Assembly (NCBI GenBank): GCA_013298715.1
Contig: JAAFIQ010000013.1
Location: 50,829-114,828 of the forward strand
Reading direction: 5' to 3'
DNA length: 64,000 nt
DNA from: Bacteroidota bacterium
Lineage (GTDB): Bacteria > Bacteroidota > Bacteroidia > B-17B0 > Aurantibacillaceae
The translations under genes and the position numbers were made by a program. Every line of letters begins with the position of its first letter. Position 1 is the first letter of the stretch. Positions 17,115 to 25,997 of this stretch are shown in pieces. The notes beneath the pieces are model-generated. The model saw only the letters and a list, made by a program, of their open reading frames with translations, made no database searches and had not been told where the DNA came from.

Positions 17115-19730
17115 TTGCAAACTTTTAAATATACACTCCTATTTTTTGCTTTACTTTTAGGCGAAATTATTCATGCACAAATATCAGACAGTTTATTACT
17201 CGAAGATTTTAAAAATCCTAAAAAATATAAAGTAGCTGATGTAACTATTAATGGTAGCGAATTTACCGATAAAAATGTTGTTAGCCTTTTAAGTGGTATT
17301 ACCAAAGGCGATGAAATAACAATTCCGGGTGATAAGGTAAGCGAGGCCATTAAAACCCTTTGGAAACAAGGAATTTTTGAACGCATTAGCATTTCGCAAG
17401 ATAAACTAGTTGGAAATGATATTTATTTATCAATTAATGTGGTTGAGAAACCACGTCTCTCAAAATTTTATTTTATAGGGGCTAAAAAAAGCGAGAAAGA
17501 TGATATTCGGAATAAAATACGCCTTTTGCCTGGTAGACCTATAACCGATTACATGCTTGGAACAATAAAAAATGTGGTGCATGACTATTATATAAATAAT
17601 GGTTATTATAACAATGTTGTAGAAATAATTCAAACTCCCGACCAAGATACTATAGCAAAAAAGCTTAAGAAAAATATAATTACCATTAAAATTACTAAAA
17701 ATCAAAAAGTACGTATTCAAGATGTAGATATTATTGGAAACACTGTTATTAAAGATTGGAAACTACGCCGTAAATTAGAGGATAGCAAGCGCTTCCGTTG
17801 GTACAACCCATTTAACTCTGGTAAATACTTAGCGGATAATTTGGCAAAAGACTTACCTGCAATTGCTGCAAAATACAATACAAAAGGCTATCGCGATGCC
17901 CGTGTGGTAAAAGACACCGTTTACTTTGTAGCACCTAACCGTGTAAAAATTGATATTACTGTTGATGAAGGCCACAAATACTATTTTGGTAAATTTAAAT
18001 GGTTTGGCAATAGTAAGTACCGGAGTGGTACACTTGACAGTCTTTTAAACATTAAAGAAGGTACGGTTTATGATCAAGGAAAACTTGAACAAAAATTATT
18101 CATGAATCCAAATGGTATAGATATTAGCAGTCTTTACATGGATGATGGCTATTTATTTTTTCAGGTTAATCCACAAGAAAATAATGTAAGAAACGATACC
18201 ATTGATTTTGACATTTTGATGTATGAGGGCAAACAGGCCACCATTAATAAAGTTACAATTAAAGGAAACGATAAAACCAACGACCATGTAATTTACCGCG
18301 AAATACAAACCAAGCCCGGTCAACTCTTTCGTCGTTCAGATATTGTGAATACGCAGCGTTTACTTGCAGGCTTAGGTTATTTTGATCCAGAAAAATTAGC
18401 CGTAGTGCCAACCCCAAATCCGGCTGATGGAACTGTAGATATTGAATATACCGTTGAAGAAAAACCAAGCGACCAGATTGAATTAAGCGGTGGCTGGGGC
18501 GGAAGAAATAACCTTAACCAGATTGGCGGACAAAGAACTTTAGGTATTATTGGAACCTTAGGTGTTACGTTTAACAATTTTAGTACAAAAAATATTTTTA
18601 AAAAATCAGCTTGGCGCCCTCTACCTAGTGGCGATGGCCAACGTGTAAGTGTTCGCGCACAAACAAATGGTTTATTCTTCCAATCGTATAACGTATCGTT
18701 TACTGAGCCTTGGCTGGGCGGTAAAAAACCTAACTCACTTACTGTTTCAGCGTTTCATTCATTATTTAGCGATGGCACCAGAAAGAAGATCAAGAACGAA
18801 GAAGGTGTAAAAGTTACAAACATTAACCGTCGCAGCATGAGTATTATTGGCGGAAGCATTGGTTTAGGGCGTCGTTTAAAATGGCCCGATCAGTTTTTTA
18901 ATATGTACACCAGCTTGGGGTACAACTATTACGATTTATCAAACTATGGCGGCGTTTTTGTTTTCGATAACGGTTATGCAAACGATATTAACTTAGGAGT
19001 TAATATTTCACGTAATACTATTGACCAACCTATTTTTGCACGTTCGGGCTCTAACTTTGTGTTAGACTTAAAATTTACCCCTCCGTATTCTTCATTTAAT
19101 AATAAAGATTACACAAAAATTAGCGATCAAGAACGTTATAAATTTATTGAGTACCAAAAAACAAAAATTACTGCCGAGTGGTTTACGCAATTAACCAATA
19201 AAAAAGCCGCCGAAGGTAAAGAAGCTCGTAACCTGGTATTGCGCACCAAAGTAGGTATGGGCTTTTTAAGTTATTATAATCAACGCACAGGTTTTGCCCC
19301 ATTTGAGCGTTTTTACTTGGGCGGAAGCGGTTTAACTGGTTTTCAAAACTTTGTAGCACGTGAGATTATTGCCTTAAGGGGTTATCAAGATGCAAGTTTA
19401 TCAAGCACCAGCGGCGATCCAATCTGTACACGCTACACCATGGAATTGCGCTATCCAATCAGTTTAAATCCGCAAGCAACCATTTTTATGTTGGGTTTTG
19501 CTGAGGCAGGCAACAGTTTTCAAAACTTTAAATCCTTTAATCCATTTGTTGTAAAACGTAGTGCAGGCGTTGGCTTACGTGTGTTTTTACCAATGTTTGG
19601 TTTGTTAGGTTTAGATTATGGTTGGGGCTTTGATCCTGTAATTGGCAACGATGGCAAAGTAAGCACAGGTAATGGCTTAGGCAAAGGTCAATTCCACTTC
19701 ACTATTGGTGGGCAGTTGGGCGAGTTGTAG
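17115..19730 (+). CDS. bamA: Outer membrane protein assembly factor BamA
   Basis: An 871-residue Omp85 protein that folds beta-barrels into the outer membrane. It starts at TTG; a signal peptide ending HAQ follows at once. Residues ~35-460 hold the POTRA repeats (VADVTINGSEFTDKN, IQDVDIIGNTVI, INKVTIKGNDKTNDH, ending VEEKPSDQIELSGGWGG). The C-terminal 16-strand barrel covers ~470-871, with the conserved EPWLGG and RFYLGGSGLTGFQ segments. It is preceded by uppS in one operon. No ompH/skp gene follows here, unlike in many relatives. Confidence 0.95.
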   Translation: MQTFKYTLLFFALLLGEIIHAQISDSLLLEDFKNPKKYKVADVTINGSEFTDKNVVSLLSGITKGDEITIPGDKVSEAIKTLWKQGIFERISISQDKLVGNDIYLSINVVEKPRLSKFYFIGAKKSEKDDIRNKIRLLPGRPITDYMLGTIKNVVHDYYINNGYYNNVVEIIQTPDQDTIAKKLKKNIITIKITKNQKVRIQDVDIIGNTVIKDWKLRRKLEDSKRFRWYNPFNSGKYLADNLAKDLPAIAAKYNTKGYRDARVVKDTVYFVAPNRVKIDITVDEGHKYYFGKFKWFGNSKYRSGTLDSLLNIKEGTVYDQGKLEQKLFMNPNGIDISSLYMDDGYLFFQVNPQENNVRNDTIDFDILMYEGKQATINKVTIKGNDKTNDHVIYREIQTKPGQLFRRSDIVNTQRLLAGLGYFDPEKLAVVPTPNPADGTVDIEYTVEEKPSDQIELSGGWGGRNNLNQIGGQRTLGIIGTLGVTFNNFSTKNIFKKSAWRPLPSGDGQRVSVRAQTNGLFFQSYNVSFTEPWLGGKKPNSLTVSAFHSLFSDGTRKKIKNEEGVKVTNINRRSMSIIGGSIGLGRRLKWPDQFFNMYTSLGYNYYDLSNYGGVFVFDNGYANDINLGVNISRNTIDQPIFARSGSNFVLDLKFTPPYSSFNNKDYTKISDQERYKFIEYQKTKITAEWFTQLTNKKAAEGKEARNLVLRTKVGMGFLSYYNQRTGFAPFERFYLGGSGLTGFQNFVAREIIALRGYQDASLSSTSGDPICTRYTMELRYPISLNPQATIFMLGFAEAGNSFQNFKSFNPFVVKRSAGVGLRVFLPMFGLLGLDYGWGFDPVIGNDGKVSTGNGLGKGQFHFTIGGQLGEL

Positions 19731-19863
19731 TTTAGGGAAGTGCATCAGTAAATTACTACTATAAAAAATAAGCCTTAAAGCATTTGTGTTAGTAAATTCT
19801 ACTTATTGAATTATTAAACTCTAATTTAAGCGCCAACTTAGTTAAATCAAAGTTCATTTTTAG

Positions 19864-20259
19864 ATGGTAAGAAAAAACGTAAGTAGTCATATAACATTTT
19901 TGTTTATTTCATTGATATTATTAAGGATAAGTTTCTCATGTTTGAACATAAGAGATAACTCGAATAAAAAAGAAAAAATAATGATAGATTCGTTACTAAG
20001 AAAAAATAAAGTTTGTGATATTATCCACGCAAATTTTATGATAGGAGAACTTAAAGATACCACTTACATAGATACATTATTTAAAAACATTAATGATGTA
20101 AGAATATGCCCAGGCGCTATTCATTTCAAAGGACAGTCGGTTTATCAAAGTAAAGTTATTGCTTTAAAAAAAATTACAAATAAAGATTCCATGCTCCGGA
20201 TAACAAGAAAGCCAGACACTTTAATTATTAATTACTTTAAACATTTTTTTAGAAAATGA
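19864..20259 (+). CDS. Hypothetical secreted or anchored small protein
   Basis: A 131-residue protein with one N-terminal hydrophobic helix (ITFLFISLILLRISFSCLN). The Cys at its end is only a weak lipobox match (SFSC). The rest is basic and mixed alpha/beta (DTTYIDTLFKNINDVRICPGAIHFKGQSVY, quoted in part: VRICPGAIHFKG). No recognised family. It stands alone between bamA and the TPR regulator, in a more AT-rich context than its neighbours. Confidence 0.5.
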   Translation: MVRKNVSSHITFLFISLILLRISFSCLNIRDNSNKKEKIMIDSLLRKNKVCDIIHANFMIGELKDTTYIDTLFKNINDVRICPGAIHFKGQSVYQSKVIALKKITNKDSMLRITRKPDTLIINYFKHFFRK

Positions 20260-20451
20260 CAGTTAGTGTATAAGCAAATCATTTTTGCGAAAAATGAAAA
20301 ATAATTATCAAAACTATATGTAAATAAAAATTTAATCGTTTAGATTTACTATTTTAAACTTTAATTAAACAATAGAAGCGATATTATCTAAGAATCATCC
20401 GTCTATTTGAGGATTACTCTTGAATAAAACAAACAACAATTTAGTTTCAAC

Positions 20452-20459
20452 TATTTTTG
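20452..20459 (+). promoter_or_regulatory. -7 promoter element before the TPR regulator
   Basis: TATTTTTG matches TAnnTTTG, 16 bases upstream of the GTG start at 20476. No -33 TTG is at the right spacing, so this is a weak call. Confidence 0.35.
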
Positions 20460-20475
20460 CTTTATTTGTAACTTA

Positions 20476-22230
20476 GTGCCTCTTTATAATCTTTTGAAAC
20501 TAACAGTTTACATATTTCTCTCCCTTATATTTTATTCGGCGTTTTCTCAATCTCCTGATGTAATGTTAACCATTAATAGAGAATCTGACACACCAACTTA
20601 TAAAAGACTAATCGTATATTATAATTGCAATTACGTAATTGGCGACTCACTGCACGAAAGCAATATATCGACAAATTTGTTTGACTGGTCAAACAAACGA
20701 AACGACGATAATGTAAAAATAGAAGCTTTGTTATGGAAACTACCCTATACCAAACTAAACTCAAGTGAGCGTAATAAAATAATACTTGAAGCCGGTAAAC
20801 TCGCTAAACAAATTAATAGTTTGATACAAGAAGCCAATGTTTATTTTATAATGGCACAGGATTATAAAGTAGCGAACAAAAACATTGATGCTTACGAATA
20901 TTTTTATAAAGCAATTGATTTATATGAGAAAATAGGTTTTGAAAATGTGCCCAATCCCGCGCGTAACTTACTTTCATACAGTGATTTTTTATATAAAATG
21001 GGGGATTATACAGCTGCTCTAAAATGGTTATCTATTGCCGAAAAGTATAAAATTCCTCAAGATAGATTTATTAAAATGCACATTCCTAATACGATTGCCT
21101 TATGTTATAAAAAATTAAATAATTTGCAACTATCGATTTATTATAACCTACAAGCCATAGATATTGCTAAAAAAGATAGTAATGCTATTTGGATAGGTAT
21201 CCTATCGGGTAATTTAGCTGATAATTATATTTCATTAAAACAGTATGAAAAAGCAATTCCCTATTTGCAAACAAGTATTGCTCTTGCCCAAAAACATTCA
21301 ATTATCGATAATGAAGTAGAAGGGAAAGTACGCTTGGCTCAATGCTATTTAAACACTAACAATATCGAATTAGCCTTTAATACCTTACAAAAAATAGATT
21401 CATTAACAAAGGAAGATTGTAGTTTAACAACCAAAATAAATTATAATTTACAATATGCTACTTATTATAAAATTAAAAATGATGCTAATCGTGAATTATA
21501 CTATTACAAAAATTATCATCAGTTGAAAGACTCTGCGTTTAATCAATCTTTTGGTTTACAATTCGCCAACAATAGAGTTAAAATAGAAGTAGCCCGAAAA
21601 TTAGAAATAATAAAACAACTAAATGCCGAAAAAAAAACCAGCGATTTTATACGTAATTTAATTATTTTATTTTTGGTTTTTATAGCCATAATTGGAGTTG
21701 TATTTTTTTATCATAAGAATATTGCTCACAAGCAAAAACAAAAGCTTTTAAAACTTGAAAATGAAAAATTAGAGCGTGAAAAACTAATAAGAGAAAATGA
21801 GTTGGTTATTGCTGAGCAAAAATTACAAGAATTTACGAACTATATTATCGAAAAGAATAATTTAATTGAAAAGATTCAAAATGAATTGTCGCAAAAACAA
21901 CAAAATGAAATAAAAAAAATTGATAAGGAAATTGATATTGAAAAAATAAATCAGTTGAGTAATCTCACTATTCTTACTGAAGATGATTGGATCAATTTTA
22001 AAAAACTATTTGATGACGCCTTCCCTAAATTTATTACTAACTTAAATATAAGCTATCCTCAACTCACAAAAGCCGAACAACGTTTTATTTGCTTATCTAA
22101 ATTAAAGTTATCTACCAAAGATATGGCAAACATGCTTGCTATTTCACCAAGCTCTCTTCACCAACTAAAATACCGTTTGCGTCAAAAGTTAAATCAAAGT
22201 GGTGATGATATTGAAGTATTATTAGATTAA
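20476..22230 (+). CDS. TPR membrane regulator with C-terminal HTH
   Basis: A 584-residue protein starting at GTG. A signal or anchor helix lies at ~8-24 and TPR repeats at ~60-360 (AYEYFYKAIDLYEKIG, YEKAIPYLQTSIALAQKH). One membrane helix follows (FIRNLIILFLVFIAIIGVVFFY, ~392-412) and then a long basic coiled coil (~415-490). The last ~75 residues form a LuxR/sigma-like helix-turn-helix (LTKAEQRFICLSKL, LSTKDMANMLAISPSSLHQLKYRLRQKL). This Bacteroidota architecture puts a periplasmic TPR sensor and a cytoplasmic DNA-binding domain in one membrane protein. A TTG six codons in is an alternative start. Ligand and targets are unknown. Confidence 0.8.
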   Translation: MPLYNLLKLTVYIFLSLIFYSAFSQSPDVMLTINRESDTPTYKRLIVYYNCNYVIGDSLHESNISTNLFDWSNKRNDDNVKIEALLWKLPYTKLNSSERNKIILEAGKLAKQINSLIQEANVYFIMAQDYKVANKNIDAYEYFYKAIDLYEKIGFENVPNPARNLLSYSDFLYKMGDYTAALKWLSIAEKYKIPQDRFIKMHIPNTIALCYKKLNNLQLSIYYNLQAIDIAKKDSNAIWIGILSGNLADNYISLKQYEKAIPYLQTSIALAQKHSIIDNEVEGKVRLAQCYLNTNNIELAFNTLQKIDSLTKEDCSLTTKINYNLQYATYYKIKNDANRELYYYKNYHQLKDSAFNQSFGLQFANNRVKIEVARKLEIIKQLNAEKKTSDFIRNLIILFLVFIAIIGVVFFYHKNIAHKQKQKLLKLENEKLEREKLIRENELVIAEQKLQEFTNYIIEKNNLIEKIQNELSQKQQNEIKKIDKEIDIEKINQLSNLTILTEDDWINFKKLFDDAFPKFITNLNISYPQLTKAEQRFICLSKLKLSTKDMANMLAISPSSLHQLKYRLRQKLNQSGDDIEVLLD

Positions 22231-22352
22231 TAAACCCAACTGCTTCCCTATTTAAAGATTCCTTAATGATTTTAAAACACTTAAAATCAACTAAATTAAT
22301 TTTTAAAGCGAAAATTACTTGGGATTCAATATATCACTTATGTAAGCTTATA

Positions 22353-22378
22353 CCAATGTGAATAAATAATTAGTCCAA
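22353..22378 (+). repeat. IS630 left inverted repeat
   Basis: Begins CCAATGTGA and ends TTAGTCCAA. It pairs with 23485-23510 at 20 of 26 positions, and the terminal blocks are the best conserved part. Confidence 0.8.
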
Positions 22379-22405
22379 TATTAGGATATTGGATTTTTTG
22401 TGTTA

Positions 22406-22428
22406 TTTTTGGACTAAATATTAAATCA
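22406..22428 (+). repeat. Subterminal direct copy of the IS630 right-end sequence
   Basis: The 23 bases beginning TTTTTGGACTAAA match 23482-23504 at 21 of 23 positions in the same orientation. They also form an inverted pair with TTAGTCCAA in the left inverted repeat. The copy lies just before the transposase ATG at 22431, a good place for transposase binding and self-regulation. Confidence 0.7.
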
Positions 22429-22430
22429 TT

Positions 22431-22982
22431 ATGTCATCACCAAAATCAATGCAAATAAAAGAATCAGTAAGTGAGTTGAAAAAGCTTCTAAAAAGCAGCC
22501 CACGCCTTATTTTTCCAAGAATAAGAATGTTGCTAGAAATAAAGAAGTATGAGTCTACTGGAGGTATTTCAAAACGCATGTTGGCTGATGCTATAGGTGT
22601 AAACCATAATAGTATTCAGACATGGCGCACTCTTTATTCAAATGGAGGAATTGAACAATTAATTTCGTACACTAAAAATGAAGGTCGTCCAAGCGTGCTT
22701 AGCGACAAGGAGCATCAAGCAATTGAATCCAAATTAAACGACAGTAAAAATGGATTGCGTGGCTATGTAGAGTTATTAGACTGGGTTGAAAACACCTTTA
22801 AGAAAAAAATAAAGTATAATACCTTGCTAAAATATACTAATCGTGAGTTTGGTGCTAGCGTTAAAGTTGCCCGAAAAAGCCATGTGAAAAAAGATCCGGA
22901 AGCGGTTTTAGCTTTTAAAAAAACTTCGCTCAAATCTGTCAAGAAGCCTGTGAAAAAGCAACAAAAGACTACAAAGAAATAA
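22431..22982 (+). CDS. IS630 transposase, N-terminal frame (orfA)
   Basis: A 183-residue frame carrying the DNA-binding half of an IS630 transposase. It has a helix-turn-helix (KRMLADAIGVNHNSIQTWRTLY, ~residues 45-65) and a second winged-helix segment (LRGYVELLDWVENTF, KIKYNTLLKYTNREFG). It reads into AFKK encoded by seven consecutive A bases (22917-22923). A -1 shift there joins NFAQICQEACEKA and the catalytic half, whereas the zero frame continues into a Lys-rich tail and stops at 22982. The join restores normal IS630 sequence (EAVLAFKKNF), supporting programmed frameshifting. Fused product about 356 residues. Confidence 0.85.
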   Translation: MSSPKSMQIKESVSELKKLLKSSPRLIFPRIRMLLEIKKYESTGGISKRMLADAIGVNHNSIQTWRTLYSNGGIEQLISYTKNEGRPSVLSDKEHQAIESKLNDSKNGLRGYVELLDWVENTFKKKIKYNTLLKYTNREFGASVKVARKSHVKKDPEAVLAFKKTSLKSVKKPVKKQQKTTKK

Positions 22983-23500
22983 ATCTTTATTTTGAAGACG
23001 AAAGCAGGTTTGGTCTTTTCACTAAAAATGGAAAAGCTTTAACTGCCAAAGCAATAAAACCAATTTGCCCTTTTCAACAAGTGTTTCAAGCTACGTATTT
23101 GTACGGAGCCTTCTCACCTATTAATGGGAGTTCGTTTTTACTAGAATTACCTTATTGTAATACTGATTGCTTTGAATTGTTTCTGAGCGAATTCTCGCTA
23201 ATAAAACCTCAAGAACTTAAAGTAATTGTACTCGATAACGGCGCTTTTCACAAAGCCAAGCGTTTGAAAGTGCCACAAAACATTATTCTTGTGTTCTTAC
23301 CCCCATTTAGCCCAGAGTTAAATCCCGCTGAAAAAATGTGGGCCAAATTTAAAAGAGCGTTTACTAATAAACTCTACAAATCTTTGCAAGAAGTTAGTGA
23401 GTTTATTCAATCGCAAACTCAAACGTTAAAAAACGAAGAAACTAAAGTTACTTGCGCTTTTGATTATATTTTTTTAAATCATTTTTGGACTAAAATTTAA
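22919..23500 (+). CDS. IS630 transposase, catalytic DDE frame (orfB)
   Basis: The -1 frame is open from 22919 (after a TAA at 22916-22918) to 23500 and encodes ~190 residues of DDE nuclease. The first Asp is in YFEDESRFGLFT, the second in VIVLDNGAFHKAKRL, and the Glu in FSPELNPAEKMWAKFK, the usual IS630 order and spacing. An internal ATG near 23081 would lose the first Asp, so independent translation would be inactive. The frame is meant to be reached by frameshifting from orfA at the A7 run. Confidence 0.85.
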   Translation, partial: KNFAQICQEACEKATKDYKEINLYFEDESRFGLFTKNGKALTAKAIKPICPFQQVFQATYLYGAFSPINGSSFLLELPYCNTDCFELFLSEFSLIKPQELKVIVLDNGAFHKAKRLKVPQNIILVFLPPFSPELNPAEKMWAKFKRAFTNKLYKSLQEVSEFIQSQTQTLKNEETKVTCAFDYIFLNHFWTKI

Positions 23501-23510
23501 ATCACTTTGG
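23485..23510 (-). repeat. IS630 right inverted repeat
   Basis: Read on the minus strand it begins CCAAAGTGA and ends TTAGTCCAA. It is the partner of 22353-22378 and overlaps the last codons of the transposase. Confidence 0.8.
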
Positions 23511-23581
23511 TATTACTTGTAAGGTTGATTATTTAAGCCAATAACCCATCCAGTTGATAATTAGAAACTTGCGTAGCGTTG

Positions 23582-23693
23582 ACTATTTTTTTGTAGAGAC
23601 TTTCTATTTCATTGTCTATACAATTGTAGATATTCAAAATTAGCCAGTAGCAAACGGTGAACTTAATTTTGTTTATTGGATTAATTAACGGCT
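23582..23693 (+). repeat. Duplicated 5' flank, copy 1
   Basis: About 110 bases before the 23694 gene are nearly identical to 25998-26108, up to and including the ATG context. Shared parts are a TTTTGTAGAGACTTTC block, a dyad (TCTA...TAGA; in this copy TACAATTGTA at 23619-23628 is a perfect palindrome) and the -7 element TAATTTTG at 23664-23671. The duplication therefore carried the promoter region with the gene. Confidence 0.8.
23664..23671 (+). promoter_or_regulatory. -7 promoter element of tandem surface gene 1
   Basis: TAATTTTG fits TAnnTTTG, 22 bases upstream of the ATG. It is identical in position and sequence in the second copy (26079-26086). No clear -33 TTG. Confidence 0.45.
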
Positions 23694-25637
23694 ATGAATA
23701 AAAATAATTCTAAATTTGAATCAAAGTATAAATTTAGTTTAGCTAAAAAGCAAATATACTTTTTAGTAGTAATTTTCTGTTTTTCGAAACTATGCTCACA
23801 AGCACCAGGTGGTGTTTCTGCAGGGTTACAAACTTGGGTTAAGGCTAACACTGGGTTAACAGGAACAACACCTGTTACCGCATGGGCTAATCAAGTAACA
23901 ACCGGAACGGCTGTGGTTGTGAACGGGGCACCTAACCTAATTACAACCTCAACTTCCTACAATTATAATCCCTTTATTGATTTTACAGCACCCGTTGCTC
24001 CCCGACAATTTTTATCCCTATCTGGATTTAACAACCTCAGTGGTATAGATTATAGAGCTTTGTTTTTTGCTGGGCATTTAACCAATTTAACACGAGTAAA
24101 TACGCATTTAGCAACTGTAAATGGCGTTTCTGCTGCAACCCCTGCAAATGGCACTTTGGTTGGTGGCAATAATGGTGCTGTTGCCGCATTACATTTTGTT
24201 GCTTATGATGCAGATTTTCAAGCTTCAGGTACATGGAGACGAAACGGAGCTATTGTTTCCTATACTTCTAACCACCTTTCAACAAAAAATATTCTTACTG
24301 CGATATCATTAAATAATAGTCCCACCATATTGAACCGATTTTTGGGTGGACAAGATAATTTAGCATCATTTCAAGGGCACACCCGAGATTGGCGTGGTCC
24401 TTCGGCCGAAATCATTGCTTACACATCATCGGTTTCTGCTTTTGATGCACAAAAAATAGAAAGTTATTTAGCTGTAAAATACGGTGTTACTCTACCTATT
24501 AATTATTTAAGTACTACTGGTTCTATAATTTATAATACTACAGGCTCCTATACAAATAATATTATTGGAATTGGCCGTGATGATGCAGAAGCACTAACAC
24601 AAAAACAATCTCATCAAAATGATGACACGGTTCGTGTTTACATTAATAATGTGTTCGCATCAAACTTGGCAAACGTTGGTGCTTTTTCTAATAACGTAGC
24701 CTATATAATAATGGGCTCAGATTTGGGGAAAATGTGCTCAAGCAATGGCTCTAACAGTGAAATGCCAGCTTCTTGTGGGTTAAATTCAAGGATAGAAAGA
24801 GAGTGGAAAATTACTAATACAAATCTTTCACAAATTTTTAATATTGATATAACCTTAAACACATGCGCACAGCCAAATTTGGTAAACGTAGCCGATTTAG
24901 TTTTATTAGTTGATGATGATGGAAATTTTGGGACAGGAACAACTAATTGTTATTTTAATGGGGATGGCACAGGCTTAATATTCAGCTATACTAATCCTGT
25001 AATTACAATAAGAAATATTTCTAATGTTCATTTAGCAAGCGGGGTTACAAGATTTATAACTATAGCCTCTAAAAACTCACTAACACCATTGCCGATTGAA
25101 CTGTTAAATTTTAAAGGAAATTGTAATGAACTAACCAATACTTATGAAATAACTTGGACAACTGCAACGGAAAAAAGTAACGATTATTTTACTATCGAAA
25201 AAAGTAAAGATTTTACTAATTGGCAAAAAATAAGCAAAGTTAAAGGAGCTGGTAATTCGAGCAATTTAAAAAACTACACGTATATTGATACTGAATTAGA
25301 GCCTGCAATAACTTATTACCGTTTAAAGCAATTTGATTTTGATGGAACGGAAACAGTTTATAAAAATTATATTTATAACAGTGGGTGCGGTAAAAAAAAT
25401 GGGATAGTTGAATTCTACCCAAATCCTGCTACAAAAACAATCACAATTAAAAACGTAAGTGAATATAAATATTATAAGATTGTTAATTCACTTGGTCAAC
25501 TCATAAAGCAATCTGAATTAATTGAAGCTACAATAGATGTTGGATATTTGCTAGAGGGCATTTATTACTTACAATTAATTGTTGAACGCAATAATACATT
25601 CACTAAAAAATTGACAATAATTCCAAACGTAAATTAG
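23694..25637 (+). CDS. T9SS type A-sorted surface protein (tandem paralogue 1)
   Basis: A 647-residue protein. A signal peptide follows a long basic start (hydrophobic FLVVIFCFSKLCSQ). The N-terminal region (~36-260) begins APGGVSAGLQTWVKANTG, the lectin/LamG-like domain often tagged DUF8202 in T9SS cargo. A linking region with acidic Ca-type loops (LVDDDGNFGTG) runs to ~458. It is nearly identical to the first ~460 residues of the 26109 protein. The C-terminus differs: a fibronectin-like part (NYTYIDTELEPAITYYRLKQFD-type strands) and an ~80-residue type A sorting domain (VEFYPNPATKTITIKN, LEGIYYLQL). Likely exported by T9SS and lipid-anchored or released. Confidence 0.85.
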   Translation: MNKNNSKFESKYKFSLAKKQIYFLVVIFCFSKLCSQAPGGVSAGLQTWVKANTGLTGTTPVTAWANQVTTGTAVVVNGAPNLITTSTSYNYNPFIDFTAPVAPRQFLSLSGFNNLSGIDYRALFFAGHLTNLTRVNTHLATVNGVSAATPANGTLVGGNNGAVAALHFVAYDADFQASGTWRRNGAIVSYTSNHLSTKNILTAISLNNSPTILNRFLGGQDNLASFQGHTRDWRGPSAEIIAYTSSVSAFDAQKIESYLAVKYGVTLPINYLSTTGSIIYNTTGSYTNNIIGIGRDDAEALTQKQSHQNDDTVRVYINNVFASNLANVGAFSNNVAYIIMGSDLGKMCSSNGSNSEMPASCGLNSRIEREWKITNTNLSQIFNIDITLNTCAQPNLVNVADLVLLVDDDGNFGTGTTNCYFNGDGTGLIFSYTNPVITIRNISNVHLASGVTRFITIASKNSLTPLPIELLNFKGNCNELTNTYEITWTTATEKSNDYFTIEKSKDFTNWQKISKVKGAGNSSNLKNYTYIDTELEPAITYYRLKQFDFDGTETVYKNYIYNSGCGKKNGIVEFYPNPATKTITIKNVSEYKYYKIVNSLGQLIKQSELIEATIDVGYLLEGIYYLQLIVERNNTFTKKLTIIPNVN

Positions 25638-25997
25638 TAAATGTTTATAATACACTTATCCTTTTAACCCTAACAGACAGTTCAAAAAAAGAACTGTTTG
25701 CGATTAAGCAACTGTATGGATTTCAAGATAAATCGATTGTAAGAAATCCTAACATTTGCTAAATCAGAGCCTGTCCCGACTTTATGTCGGGAATTACCCG
25801 TATTAAGAAAGATAGTTCGTCGATAAAATCGACTTCTATTGTCTAAATACGGTTTAAACTTAAAAAGGTGATTTTAAAGTATGGTAGATTTAAAACCAAA
25901 TTATCCGCTAAAAATAATAAACCAAGAATAAAGTAATTTCTAACCATTTAAAATTACATTTTTATTTACTTGACATTTAAATACTTATGATCTCTAA
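25638..25997. other. Intergenic stretch with three hairpins
   Basis: No gene is visible. ACAGTTC/GAACTGT with an A7 loop lies at 25677-25697. CCCGAC/GTCGGG with loop TTTAT lies at 25775-25791. GTCGAT/ATCGAC with loop AAA lies at 25819-25833, itself enclosed by CCGTATT (~25798) and AATACGG (~25846). None has the T-run of a classical terminator. They may end transcription of the first surface gene or mark an old insertion. Confidence 0.55.

Larger units (their letters stand above)
22351..23512 (+). mobile_element. Complete IS630-family insertion sequence
   Basis: A 1158-base element (22353-23510) flanked on both sides by TA, the dinucleotide target that IS630/Tc1-mariner elements duplicate. 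Terminal inverted repeats of 26 bases match at 20 positions, starting CCAA(T/A)GTGA and ending TTAGTCCAA. Inside are two overlapping frames encoding a DDE transposase joined by a -1 frameshift. It is inserted between the TPR regulator and the first tandem surface-protein gene. The coding frames look intact, so it may be active. Confidence 0.88.
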
